A stretch of DNA of 64,000 bases, from contig JAFGVM010000031.1 of the NCBI GenBank assembly GCA_016937995.1, positions 7,222-71,221 on the forward strand, read 5' to 3'. The notes under the pieces are model-generated. The model had not been told where the DNA came from and ran no database searches. It saw only the letters and a program-made list of their open reading frames with translations. This document shows positions 50,840 to 58,899 of the stretch, one piece after another. The position numbers and the translations under genes are program-made. Source of the stretch: Candidatus Delongbacteria bacterium (GTDB taxonomy: Bacteria > UBA4055). Position 1 is the stretch's first letter. Every line of letters begins with the position of its first letter.

Positions 50840-51724
50840 ATGCAAAAAAATGAAATTGTAAAATTCGATACGATCATTCTTAAGGATAAAATATTTTCTA
50901 TTAGAAATTTACAGGTTATGTTAGACAGAGATTTAGCAATTCTTTATAATGTAAAACCATTCAGACTGAGGGAACAGGTTAAAAGAAACAAAAGAAGATT
51001 TCCTGTAGACTTTATGTTTAGGCTTGATAAAAAAGAAATTAGCCTCATGGTATCGCAAAATGCGATACCATCCAAAAAGCATTTGGGAGGTAGTGCACCA
51101 TATGTATTTACGGAGCAAGGAGTTGCAGCATTATCTTCAATACTGACCAGTGATATAGCAATTGAAATCAGTATTAAAATAATGCGTGCATTTGTGGAAA
51201 TGCGTAAATTTATTAATTCCAATTCTCAAATATTTCAAAGATTAGACAGAATTGAAGTAAAACAGATAGAAACTGAGCATAAATTTGACAAAGTATTTTC
51301 AGCATTAGAAAGTAAAAATATCATCCCAAAGCAGGGTATATTCTTTGAAGGTCAGATATTTGATGCGTACAATTTTGTATCGAATCTTTTTAAAAGTGCC
51401 AAAGAATCAGTAACTATTATAGATAATTATATAGACAATTCAGTCTTAATACATCTTACAGAAGTAAAAAAAAATATCAAAGTGAAGATATTAACCAGTT
51501 CGATTTCAGAAAAATTACAGCAGGATATTGAGAAGTTTGAGAATCAATATTTCCCGATTGAAATTAAAATATTTAAGCAATCACACGATAGATTTGTTAT
51601 AATTGATGATAAAGATGTTTATCACTTGGGTGCTTCATTAAAAGATTTGGGGAAAAAGTGGTTCGCATTTTCCAAAATGGATAAGAATGCATTAAATCTC
51701 TTGAATAAAATTGAGGAGATATAA
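50840..51724 (+). CDS. ORF6N-domain protein with PLD-like C-terminal module
   Basis: 294 residues. The N-terminal 115 residues are an ORF6N DNA-binding domain (FSIRNLQVMLDRDLAILYNV, NKRRFPVDFMFRL, GGSAPYVFTEQGVAALSSIL). A coiled linker leads to a C-terminal module of about 125 residues (FFEGQIFDAYNFVSNLFKSA, VTIIDNYID, SHDRFVIIDDKDVYHLGASL) that resembles half of a phospholipase D-type fold, with His-Asp-Arg in the HKD position. The same module ends the RhuM-like gene at 52050, at near-identical nucleotides. ORF6N occurs in phage and mobile-element proteins. Confidence 0.8.
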   Translation: MQKNEIVKFDTIILKDKIFSIRNLQVMLDRDLAILYNVKPFRLREQVKRNKRRFPVDFMFRLDKKEISLMVSQNAIPSKKHLGGSAPYVFTEQGVAALSSILTSDIAIEISIKIMRAFVEMRKFINSNSQIFQRLDRIEVKQIETEHKFDKVFSALESKNIIPKQGIFFEGQIFDAYNFVSNLFKSAKESVTIIDNYIDNSVLIHLTEVKKNIKVKILTSSISEKLQQDIEKFENQYFPIEIKIFKQSHDRFVIIDDKDVYHLGASLKDLGKKWFAFSKMDKNALNLLNKIEEI

Positions 51725-51734
51725 AAGTCAGAAG

Positions 51735-51960
51735 TTAGAGGTAAGACGAATATCCAATATCGAAGGTGTGTTCCCGTAGAGACGAGATTTATCACGTCTC
51801 ACAGATTCCCCGATAATATATAAGCATACCATGAACGTAGGGGCGTTATTCATAACGCCCTAAACAAACACAACAATAACACCATAAAATACAAATAAAA
51901 ATATTCGTAAACGACATCGATAAAAACAGGGCGTATGGCAATGCGCCCCTACGGTTGTTT
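51735..51960. repeat. Palindromic repeats filling the gap between the two paralogues
   Basis: This 325-nt gap has no gene. It holds at least three repeats: GTAGAGACGAGATTTATCACGTCTC (51770s, in two arms), CGTAGGGGCG...CGCCCTA (51837-51862) and GGGCGTATGGCAATGCGCCCCTACG (from about 51929, again in two arms). Motif C and the RhuM promoter follow at its end. All belong to the GTAGGG...CCCTAC family. Confidence 0.6.
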
Positions 51961-51984
51961 TATTTTCACAATTTTTTCTCACTA

Positions 51985-52017
51985 GCTCACTATATGACCT
52001 AGTACTCTTCGTATATT
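51985..52017 (+). promoter_or_regulatory. Island promoter motif, copy C
   Basis: GCTCACTATATGACC at 51985-51999 with TATATT at 52012-52017. Centre 58 nt before the ATG. It is clearly related to copy B and shares the following TGCGT and TTACGCAGGAGA segments. Confidence 0.55.
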
Positions 52018-52049
52018 GCGTATAAATAATAAATTACGCAGGAGAAGAT

Positions 52050-52892
52050 ATGCAAAAGAATGAAATTATAATTTATCAAAGTGGTGAAATAGAATTGAAA
52101 GTATCAATTAATAATGATACTATTTGGCTTAGACAGGATGAAATTTCAAAATTGTTCGATAAAGACAGAACCGTTATAACAAGGCATATCAATAACATTT
52201 TGAAAGATAGAGAGGTGGATAAAAAAAGTAATGTGCAAAAAATGCACTTTGCAAATTCTGACAAACTTGTAAAATTGTATAGTCTGGATGTTATTTTGGC
52301 TGTCGGATACAGAACAAATTCAGCAAAAGCAATAAAGTTTAGACAGTGGAGTACAAATGTATTAAAGAATTATATTGTAAATGGATATGCGATTAATACT
52401 GATCGTATTACACATGAAAGATTCAAGGAATTGGAATATGAGGTAAAGCATTTACAGGATAAAGTAAATAATCTTTCTGAAAGAATAAGTTCAAATGAAG
52501 ATATCCCCAAACAAGGAATTTTCTTTGATGGTCAGATATTTGATGCGTACAATTTTGTATCAAATCTGTTTAAAAGTGCTAAGGAATCTGTAACTATTAT
52601 AGATAATTATATAGACAATTCAGTCTTAATACATCTTACAGAAGTTAGAAGAAATATCAAAGTCAATATATTAACAAGATCTATCTCAGATAAGCTAAAA
52701 CAGGATATTGAAAAATTTGAAGATCAGTATTTTAAAGTAAAGGTTAAAGTTGTTAAAAATTACCATGATAGGTTTATTATTATTGATCAAAAAGAAGTAT
52801 ATCACATAGGTGCATCTTTAAAAGATCTGGGGAAGAAATTATTTGGTTTTTCTAAGATGGATATTGGCTTGTTAAAATTAGAGGAGATGTAG
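52050..52892 (+). CDS. RhuM-family protein with PLD-like C-terminal module
   Basis: 280 residues. The N-terminal half is a RhuM domain (GEIELKVSINNDTIWLRQDE, ISKLFDKDRTVITRHINNI, KLYSLDVILAVGYRTNSAKA, then FRQWSTNVLKNYIVNGYAIN). A coiled coil follows, then the same C-terminal module as the ORF6N protein (FFDGQIFDAYNF...YHDRFIIIDQKEVYHIGASL). Nucleotides 52531-52663 match 51351-51483 at all but about nine positions, while the N-terminal domains are unrelated. RhuM proteins are known from pathogenicity islands; their function is unclear. Confidence 0.8.
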   Translation: MQKNEIIIYQSGEIELKVSINNDTIWLRQDEISKLFDKDRTVITRHINNILKDREVDKKSNVQKMHFANSDKLVKLYSLDVILAVGYRTNSAKAIKFRQWSTNVLKNYIVNGYAINTDRITHERFKELEYEVKHLQDKVNNLSERISSNEDIPKQGIFFDGQIFDAYNFVSNLFKSAKESVTIIDNYIDNSVLIHLTEVRRNIKVNILTRSISDKLKQDIEKFEDQYFKVKVKVVKNYHDRFIIIDQKEVYHIGASLKDLGKKLFGFSKMDIGLLKLEEM

Positions 52893-52971
52893 GGGTGTAT
52901 CGACATAAGCCCTAAAAACGTACCCAAATAGATAAAATAATTGCAAAACCCCGAATTATATTTTAAAAATG

Positions 52972-53034
52972 TTGACAATTTCAAATAAAATCATTATATT
53001 GTTGAAAAATATACACATTATCTCTTAATATGTG
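52972..53034 (+). promoter_or_regulatory. Promoter and possible operator of hipBA
   Basis: TTGACA (52972-52977), a 17-nt spacer and TATATT (52995-53000) form a good sigma-70-type promoter. CACAT and ATGTG arms (53014-53018, 53030-53034) flank the expected start of transcription, where an autorepressor such as HipB could bind. The ATG follows 6 nt later without a clear RBS. Confidence 0.65.
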
Positions 53035-53039
53035 GTTTA

Positions 53040-53387
53040 ATGATGAAAAAAACAAACAATGATTATAGAAATTTATCTGACAGAGCGATCCTGAAAGAGA
53101 TAGGTTTCTTTATTAAGAATATTAGATTGGAAATGAATAAAACTCAGGAGCAGCTGGCAAAAGAAGCCGGTATCAGCCGTTTTACACTCGGTAATCTTGA
53201 AAGCGGAAAAGGGTCTAATCTGATATCACTTATACAGGTTCTTAGAATGCTTGATAAGCTGGAGTTATTGGAAAATTTCAGAACAGAACGAAAAATAAGT
53301 CCTATTGTACTTGCTGAAATGGAGATGTCTCAAAGAGTAAGAGCTTCAGGAACTAAGAAAAATAAAAAGAATAGGTCGGACTGGTAA
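53040..53387 (+). CDS. hipB: HipB-like antitoxin, XRE-type regulator
   Basis: 115 residues with an XRE helix-turn-helix (IRLEMNKTQEQLAKEAGISR, FTLGNLESGKGSNLISLIQV). The tail is basic and probably disordered (GTKKNKKNRSD). It should bind and neutralise the HipA kinase and repress the operon. Its stop codon overlaps the hipA start by one base, the usual antitoxin-first order. Codon use and GC (higher than the flanking genes) suggest separate acquisition of the pair. Confidence 0.88.
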   Translation: MMKKTNNDYRNLSDRAILKEIGFFIKNIRLEMNKTQEQLAKEAGISRFTLGNLESGKGSNLISLIQVLRMLDKLELLENFRTERKISPIVLAEMEMSQRVRASGTKKNKKNRSDW

Positions 53388-54673
53388 TGATAAAAGCAGC
53401 ATTTGTAAATATCTGGGGCAGAAGAGTAGGAGCAGTTTCCTGGGATGCAGATAATAATGCAGCATCATTTGAATTCGATCCTTCATTCCTAAAAGCGGGA
53501 TATGAACTTTCTCCGGTAAAAATGCCGTCAGTATCTGAAGGAAGAATATTTGAATTTCCGGAACTAAGGGAAAGCACAACTTTTAAGGGACTACCCGGAC
53601 TGTTGGCTGACCTTCTTCCTGATAAATACGGAAATGCCCTGATAGATGCATGGCTTACCAGGAATGGAAGACCAACGGGAAGCATGAATCCTGTTGAAAT
53701 GCTCTGTTTTATCGGTACAAGGGGAATGGGTGCACTTGAGATCGAACCTGCTTATCCCAAATCTGATGTAAGGACATCAACTGTCGAAATAGCCGGCCTT
53801 ATCAGTGTAGCTGAAAAGATACTTTCAGGAAGAAAAGATTTTGTAACAAATGTAACCGGCAACGAAGAAAAAGCACTTGTAGATATTTTTAAGATCGGAA
53901 CTTCAGCAGGCGGAGCAAGAGCTAAAGCTCTGATAGCTTATAATCCGAAAACCGGAGAAGTTAGAAGCGGACAGACAAATGCACCGAATGGATTTTCCCA
54001 CTGGCTGATCAAATTCGACGGTGTCAGTGATAAGCAGTTTGGAGCTTCAGACGGTTATGGGCGTGTAGAAATGGCTTATTATAATATGGCAATTGATTCT
54101 GGAATAGAAATGAGTCAAAGTCGATTACTAGAAGAGAACGGTCGGGCGCATTTTATGACAAGAAGATTTGACAGACCAAACAGCAAAGAAAAAGTACATG
54201 TTCAGACTTTCTGTGCAATGAGACATTTTGATTTTAACGATGTAGGATTATTTGGCTATGAACAGCTTTTTGAAACAATGAGGATGCTAGGTTTGCCTTA
54301 TAATCAGGCTGAACAGTTATTCAGAAGAATGGTTTTCAATGTTATAGCACGCAACTGTGATGACCACACTAAAAACTTTGCATTCATAATGGATAAGAAC
54401 GGGACATGGAAACTATCACCGGCTTATGATATCTGTTACGCTTACAGACCGGGAAGCGAATGGGTAAGCAGGCAATCTCTGTCCGTTAACGGGAAAACTG
54501 AAAAAATATCTGATTCAGACCTGCTAGAATTAGCAAAGCAAATGAATATCAAAAAAGCAGGGAGTATAATATCTCATATTTCAGAAGTCATAAGCAGATG
54601 GAATGATTACGCTGATCAGGTAAAAGTGAATATTGATCTTAGAGATGAAATAGAAAAAACACTATTAGTTTAA
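53387..54673 (+). CDS. hipA: HipA-type serine/threonine kinase toxin
   Basis: 428 residues. In HipA this kinase phosphorylates glutamyl-tRNA synthetase and causes dormancy. Seen are the N-terminal subdomain (VNIWGRRVGAVSWD), LPGLLADLLPDKYGNALID, the ATP loop GGARAKALIAYN, SHWLIKFDG, the catalytic loop ARNCDDHTKNFAFIMD and the metal site LSPAYDI. All kinase motifs are present, so it looks active. Its target need not be the same as in E. coli. Confidence 0.92.
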   Translation: MIKAAFVNIWGRRVGAVSWDADNNAASFEFDPSFLKAGYELSPVKMPSVSEGRIFEFPELRESTTFKGLPGLLADLLPDKYGNALIDAWLTRNGRPTGSMNPVEMLCFIGTRGMGALEIEPAYPKSDVRTSTVEIAGLISVAEKILSGRKDFVTNVTGNEEKALVDIFKIGTSAGGARAKALIAYNPKTGEVRSGQTNAPNGFSHWLIKFDGVSDKQFGASDGYGRVEMAYYNMAIDSGIEMSQSRLLEENGRAHFMTRRFDRPNSKEKVHVQTFCAMRHFDFNDVGLFGYEQLFETMRMLGLPYNQAEQLFRRMVFNVIARNCDDHTKNFAFIMDKNGTWKLSPAYDICYAYRPGSEWVSRQSLSVNGKTEKISDSDLLELAKQMNIKKAGSIISHISEVISRWNDYADQVKVNIDLRDEIEKTLLV

Positions 54674-54762
54674 ATTTCAGTCTGTCAAAAATATTTAATA
54701 ATCAAATGTAAAATATCTTTTACACAATTATAAACCCAAAATAAGAATATTATTTCACCCCA

Positions 54763-54800
54763 CGACATTATATGTCGCAGTAGATTGTGTAAGTTATATT
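54763..54800 (+). promoter_or_regulatory. Island promoter motif, copy D
   Basis: CGACATTATATGTCG at 54763-54777 is a perfect palindrome around TAT. A TATATT follows at 54795-54800, further away than in the other copies. Centre 60 nt before the ATG at 54830. Confidence 0.5.
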
Positions 54801-54829
54801 ATGTTAAACAAATTTACCGGGAGGTTAAA

Positions 54830-55009
54830 ATGATGACAAGCAGAGAATCTTATGAAAGAATTGAAACCTACAGAGATCGCAGGATAAGTCAGGAATTTGA
54901 TATTATGATCGACCGTGAACATAAAGAAGAAGAATATATCAGTTACTCAATTGTAACATGGGTCAAAGATCCTCAGAATACCCTATCCACCACCTATGGA
55001 GGATATTGA
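54830..55009 (+). CDS. Small charged protein of unknown function
   Basis: 59 residues from the ATG at 54830, with GGGAGG 6 nt before; the longer frame from 54785 has no site. Sequence is rich in Arg, Glu and Tyr (MMTSRESYERIETYRDRRIS). No family recognised. The next gene overlaps it by 14 nt, so they are probably translated together. Confidence 0.55.
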   Translation: MMTSRESYERIETYRDRRISQEFDIMIDREHKEEEYISYSIVTWVKDPQNTLSTTYGGY

Positions 55010-55184
55010 TAAAGAAGTTTATGAGAATAAAGACAGAGGTGCAGAAATATTAAAGTTCATGGATAGAAGACTGGAAGAATTTAAAAGATCAATTGATGCC
55101 GAACTTAAAAGCAAGACCGTAGAAAGTACTCTGATGGAAAACGGTTTCAAGAGGATAGATTATAATAATATGAATTCAAAATAA
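54996..55184 (+). CDS. Small charged protein overlapping the previous gene
   Basis: 62 residues, starting inside the last codons of the previous gene and therefore probably translationally coupled; no RBS of its own is clear. It is a helical, charged peptide (ILKFMDRRLEEFKRSIDAEL). No family recognised. Less certain than its neighbours, because a short open frame of this composition could be chance. Confidence 0.4.
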   Translation: MEDIDKEVYENKDRGAEILKFMDRRLEEFKRSIDAELKSKTVESTLMENGFKRIDYNNMNSK

Positions 55185-55220
55185 GGTTAAATATGTCAAA
55201 TTTAAACTGGAGGGAGATAA

Positions 55221-55688
55221 ATGAATAAAAAAACGAAAGCCTTAAATGAATGGTTTGAGAATCTTATCAAGATATCGGCATGGTCTGATAGAACGATCAG
55301 CGAATTTATAGAAATAGCAGAATTTAGTGTAATAGAGTTGGATAAGGAGGATCTTGCATACACGATTTATGGGTATGCAACCGGTTCTTCAAAAACAGGA
55401 CAGGAGCTTTGTGATGTAGCGTTTTCAATTTTGGATACTTTAGAGGACAGAGACACTGCTTTATGTCTTTTCAGCGCTGGGGTCAATGCATTCAATGAGC
55501 TTGAAGATCTCGTAATTCTTGAAGAGAATATAAAAAAGCATTATCCTGACGAAGAGCTTCTTTTAAATGTACAAGAAAAGATCAAAGCTGCAGAGAAAGA
55601 AAAACTGCCTAAATTCAAGAAAGCTTTAAAAGGATATGATAAGAATGAAGTGGACCAATACATTAAAAAATTGAGAATGGAAAATTGA
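55221..55688 (+). CDS. Unknown protein with DivIVA-like C-terminal motif
   Basis: 155 residues, RBS GGAGGGAG. Mostly helical and acidic (LIKISAWSDRTISEFIEIAE, VIELDKEDLAYTIYGYATGS). The end, FKKALKGYDKNEVDQYIKKL, matches the DivIVA N-terminal motif F-xx-xx-GYDxxEVDxYIxxL, which binds curved membranes. No other family match. It follows the two small genes by 36 nt and is probably in their operon. Confidence 0.55.
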   Translation: MNKKTKALNEWFENLIKISAWSDRTISEFIEIAEFSVIELDKEDLAYTIYGYATGSSKTGQELCDVAFSILDTLEDRDTALCLFSAGVNAFNELEDLVILEENIKKHYPDEELLLNVQEKIKAAEKEKLPKFKKALKGYDKNEVDQYIKKLRMEN

Positions 55689-55709
55689 GAATTAATTACC
55701 AATAATACC

Positions 55710-55862
55710 CAAGAGATACCATGAACCGTAGGGGAATGCCCCTATGCGTTCCCACCTCGCATTCACAACGCTCCAATCGGGATTGATTTGCCGATGATGG
55801 ACGGAGAGGATAATTTGGAAAGATCCTGTACGGTCTGGAAAGCGGATTATTTAACACCAACT
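55710..55862. repeat. Dispersed repeats after the DivIVA-like gene
   Basis: CGTAGGGGAATGCCCCTATGCG (55728-55749, in two arms) is a GTAGGG-family palindrome. From 55799 to 55827 a stretch of 29 nt matches 63403-63431 at 27 positions (GGACGG, then GATAATTTGGAAAGATCCT). The 346-nt gap 55689-56034 otherwise holds motif E and a heptamer tandem repeat, and no gene. Confidence 0.6.
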
Positions 55863-55889
55863 TCTAATTTCTAAATTGTTTTCTTCCAC

Positions 55890-55921
55890 GCCATTATATG
55901 TCCCTTTGCTATCATTATCTT
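55890..55921 (+). promoter_or_regulatory. Island promoter motif, copy E
   Basis: GCCATTATATGTCCC at 55890-55904 and TATCTT at 55916-55921, closely like copy A. It lies 138 nt before the AAA gene, about 80 nt further than the others; that extra length is taken up by a GTAGGG-type repeat and the heptamer run. Confidence 0.55.
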
Positions 55922-55970
55922 ACCTGTGTTGTTGGAAATCCGTGTTTCAGGCGAATGTTGATTCGCCCCT

Positions 55971-56016
55971 ACTTCTAACTTCTAACTTCTAACTTCTAAC
56001 TTCTAACTTCTAACTT
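55971..56016. repeat. Heptanucleotide tandem repeat (ACTTCTA)6-7
   Basis: ACTTCTA repeated more than six times without a mismatch, ending about 19 nt before the ATG of the AAA gene. Perfect short tandem repeats between promoter and start can change length by slippage and vary expression. Related degenerate text (CTTCTAATTTCTAA) lies at 55861. Confidence 0.85.
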
Positions 56017-56034
56017 TAAAACCAGAGGTGACAC

Positions 56035-57663
56035 ATGAACACAAAAATATCTCACTACAAGCTGCTGGAAATAACTGAGAATGAAATGAATCTCTTAAAA
56101 CCGAAATCAACCAAAGAACTAAAAATGTTGATGAAGGAATACAACCTGACGCTTGAAGAGGCAACTTTATTCACATTTCTACTCGGAAAATATATAGAAA
56201 AGAACCGTGTTTCAATCACGGATTTTGAAAGTGACAGGATAAAATCCGGAAGTAAAGATTATTTTAAAATACTCAAAACCCTAAAATCTCTGGTTAAGAA
56301 GGATATTATTATCATAGATAAACGAAGGGGGAGAAGTGAACTGCTTGATCCTGCAATAGAAATTGATGAGGGAATATTTTCTCAGATAGTTCTTGGAGAG
56401 GAATTATTCGAAGGAGTTGATTTTAATAAAGCATTTTCTATTATTGAAGCAGTTAATGATCTGTTAGAAAAAAGAGATGATAAAAAAGTAAGTGAAAGCA
56501 AATTTTTCAATGATTACAAGATACTGTTAAAAAAAATCAATAAAGAACTTTCACTTTATGGTATTATTTCAAAATACACTGATATCGAACAGCTAATGAT
56601 CTTTAAATCCTGCATTGAAAAGATAAAAGGTTATGGGACAGAGGAATGTAACAGATTTTTTTCATCTGTCTATGATTCGATTTCTGATGTAGCTGCAAGT
56701 ATGAAAAAAATATATAGCAACAGTCTAAAAAGTTTCAGGGATAAAGTATTGATACTCAATGAGGATTCTCCATACAGGAACAGACCGGATTTTGATATCG
56801 TGGATAAATATTTCGAAAAAATTCTTGAAGGCAAATTTAAACAGAGTCCTAAGGGATTTGATCCTAAGTTCAGCGAATTGATAAAATATAAAAATATAAA
56901 AAATGAATTGTTTTTCGATAAAGAGATCAAGGAGCATGTTGATACGATCTGCAATGCTTCAACTGGTAAAAAATATAATGAGATCACGAAGGAACTGAAA
57001 AAAGCCGGATTGCCTACAGGATTGGTTGCTTTACTGCATGGATATCCAGGTACGGGTAAGACAGCCACGGTATTTGAGATCGCAAAGAAAACGAAACGAG
57101 ATGTTCTTCAGGTTGATATTTCAAATATCAAAGATATGTATGTCGGAGAGAGTGAAAAGAGATTAAAGCAGGTATTTACTGAATATAGGAAGGGTAAGGA
57201 AGTTCTTAAAAATGCTCCGATACTTCTTTTCAATGAAGCAGATGCTTTGATAGGAAAGAGAATAGACATTCAGCACAGTGTTGATCAAATGTATAACAAT
57301 ATGCAGAATATTCTTCTTGAGGAGCTGGAAAAGTTCGATGGTATATTCTTTGCCACAACAAACCTTGTTGACAATATGGACAGTGCTTTCAATAGAAGAT
57401 TTCTGTACAAAGTTGAATACAAAAAGCCATCAAAGGATATCAGAAAACAGATCTGGAACTCTAAGATCAAAGATATCTCTGAAAATACTATTGATGAGAT
57501 ATCCGATTATGAACTCACTGGAGGTCAGATAGATAATGTAGTAAGAAAGTATATGATAGATAAGATTCTTAAGCAGGGGATAGATCAAAGTCATCTTGTA
57601 AAGCTGTGCAATGATGAGATCAGTTTTAAGCAGGAAAAGGGATTAAATATAGGGTTTAGGTAG
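56035..57663 (+). CDS. AAA+ ATPase with winged-helix-like N-terminus
   Basis: 542 residues. Residues 1-120 look like winged-helix DNA-binding sequence (LTLEEATLFTFLLGKYIE, KTLKSLVKKDIIIIDKRRGR). A helical middle follows. The AAA module is at about 320-520: Walker A GYPGTGKTATVFEIAK, Walker B ILLFNEADALIGKR (Asn replaces the usual first Asp), sensor 1 FATTNLVDNMD and arginine finger AFNRRFLYKVEY. Such ATPases remodel proteins or DNA. It lies after motif E and the heptamer repeat, with no partner gene directly coupled; the WYL regulator follows 186 nt later. Confidence 0.85.
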   Translation: MNTKISHYKLLEITENEMNLLKPKSTKELKMLMKEYNLTLEEATLFTFLLGKYIEKNRVSITDFESDRIKSGSKDYFKILKTLKSLVKKDIIIIDKRRGRSELLDPAIEIDEGIFSQIVLGEELFEGVDFNKAFSIIEAVNDLLEKRDDKKVSESKFFNDYKILLKKINKELSLYGIISKYTDIEQLMIFKSCIEKIKGYGTEECNRFFSSVYDSISDVAASMKKIYSNSLKSFRDKVLILNEDSPYRNRPDFDIVDKYFEKILEGKFKQSPKGFDPKFSELIKYKNIKNELFFDKEIKEHVDTICNASTGKKYNEITKELKKAGLPTGLVALLHGYPGTGKTATVFEIAKKTKRDVLQVDISNIKDMYVGESEKRLKQVFTEYRKGKEVLKNAPILLFNEADALIGKRIDIQHSVDQMYNNMQNILLEELEKFDGIFFATTNLVDNMDSAFNRRFLYKVEYKKPSKDIRKQIWNSKIKDISENTIDEISDYELTGGQIDNVVRKYMIDKILKQGIDQSHLVKLCNDEISFKQEKGLNIGFR

Positions 57664-57775
57664 GGGAAGGCTTCCACGTCTTCCCACCTGGCGTAATTCA
57701 TTGCACCCAAAACAAACGATGGTTGCAACAAGGGGATCAGAGCCCCTTGTCAAGTATAACCGGTGCAACCTGCGC
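57664..57775. repeat. Palindromic repeats between AAA and WYL genes
   Basis: GTAGGGGAAGGCTTCC...TTCCCACCT, a decayed GGCGTAATTCATTGCACCC, and a nested palindrome, GGTTGCAACAAGGGG...CCCCTTGTC...GTGCAACC (57721-57770). The last resembles the hairpin at 18040-18065. Confidence 0.55.
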
Positions 57776-57849
57776 AATTATTTTATCGTTGCTAAAAATG
57801 TTCGTACATAGTAAATTGTAAAATATTTAATTTTACACAGGATTTAAGT

Positions 57850-58899
57850 ATGATAGAAAAGAAAACGATACAAAGATTAATCCTTGCATTGGCTAAACTG
57901 AACACTATCGGTGAGCTTCACATGAATAAATTCTGTGATGAGGCAAATATAAGCTCAAGGACATTTAAAAGGCTAATACAAGACCTGAGGGAGATCATGG
58001 ATCTGCCAATAATATATGACAATAAGAAAAATGTTTACACAATAGACAGGTCAGCTGTTCTTTCCCGCAAAGATGAAGATATACTTGATACATTTGATAA
58101 ATTAAATACCAACAATGAAATGCTTTTCTTCTATAGCTTTGTAAAAAGTCTGATAGAGTGTGAGTACTTTTTCCCGCCATTGAACCCAAAAGAAAAAGGT
58201 AAGAAAATAACTGACTACAAAGATATTCTGAGAGTACTCGGGAAATTCGTGCCAGTTCAGAACAGAGATATCTCCGACCATATTGAATATCACATATCAA
58301 CACATTACAAGCTGAATATGAAAATAAAATTCAGGAACATGATCGAAAATATAATTACCAGCCTGAAAACAAAGAAATTACTAACTTACAAATATAGAGG
58401 CCTAAGAACTATTGCTGAACCTTTGAAACTCGTTCATTATCATGGCAAATGGTATTTGATCGCGTATTTAGTGAATAAGAACAAAGCAGGTAACAGTGGA
58501 GTCGTAAGAACTTATAATCTATCGCTCATTGAGAATTTAACTTTATCCAAAGACAGTTTCAGAGAGCATGAAGTAAAGGATACTGAAATAAAAGATACAT
58601 TCGGTATATTTATGGATGATAATATCAAAACCGCTGTTATTAGATTCTACTCGGAAAGTGTTATCACTGCCGCAAAAGAAACCGTTTGGCTTGAAGGTCA
58701 GAAATCCAAATCAGGTCAGGATAAAAAGAAAGGTGAATATTTTGAATATACTATTGATTATCCTGTGTCAGGTGGAGTAGAGTTGATATCCAGAGTTCTC
58801 GGTTTTGGACAATATGCAGAGATCGTTGAGCCTGTTGAGCTAAGAGATCACTGGATCAGGAAGATAAAGGATATGTATAAGGCAGTAGTAGCAAATTAG
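57850..58899 (+). CDS. WYL-domain transcriptional regulator
   Basis: 349 residues. An N-terminal winged helix (RLILALAKLNTIGELHMNKF, then ISSRTFKRLIQDLRE) is followed by a WYL domain with the characteristic HYHGKWYLIAYLVNKN (about residues 197-212) and a WCX-like C-terminal part. WYL regulators such as BrxR and CapW control phage-defence genes and bind inverted repeats; the domain senses nucleic-acid or nucleotide ligands. It ends the accessory island. An ATGT-TCGT-ACAT palindrome lies about 45 nt before its own ATG. Confidence 0.88.
   Translation: MIEKKTIQRLILALAKLNTIGELHMNKFCDEANISSRTFKRLIQDLREIMDLPIIYDNKKNVYTIDRSAVLSRKDEDILDTFDKLNTNNEMLFFYSFVKSLIECEYFFPPLNPKEKGKKITDYKDILRVLGKFVPVQNRDISDHIEYHISTHYKLNMKIKFRNMIENIITSLKTKKLLTYKYRGLRTIAEPLKLVHYHGKWYLIAYLVNKNKAGNSGVVRTYNLSLIENLTLSKDSFREHEVKDTEIKDTFGIFMDDNIKTAVIRFYSESVITAAKETVWLEGQKSKSGQDKKKGEYFEYTIDYPVSGGVELISRVLGFGQYAEIVEPVELRDHWIRKIKDMYKAVVAN

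Noticed and set aside
55971-56016. CRISPR array
   Set aside because: Units are 7 nt without spacers; no cas genes are in the window.
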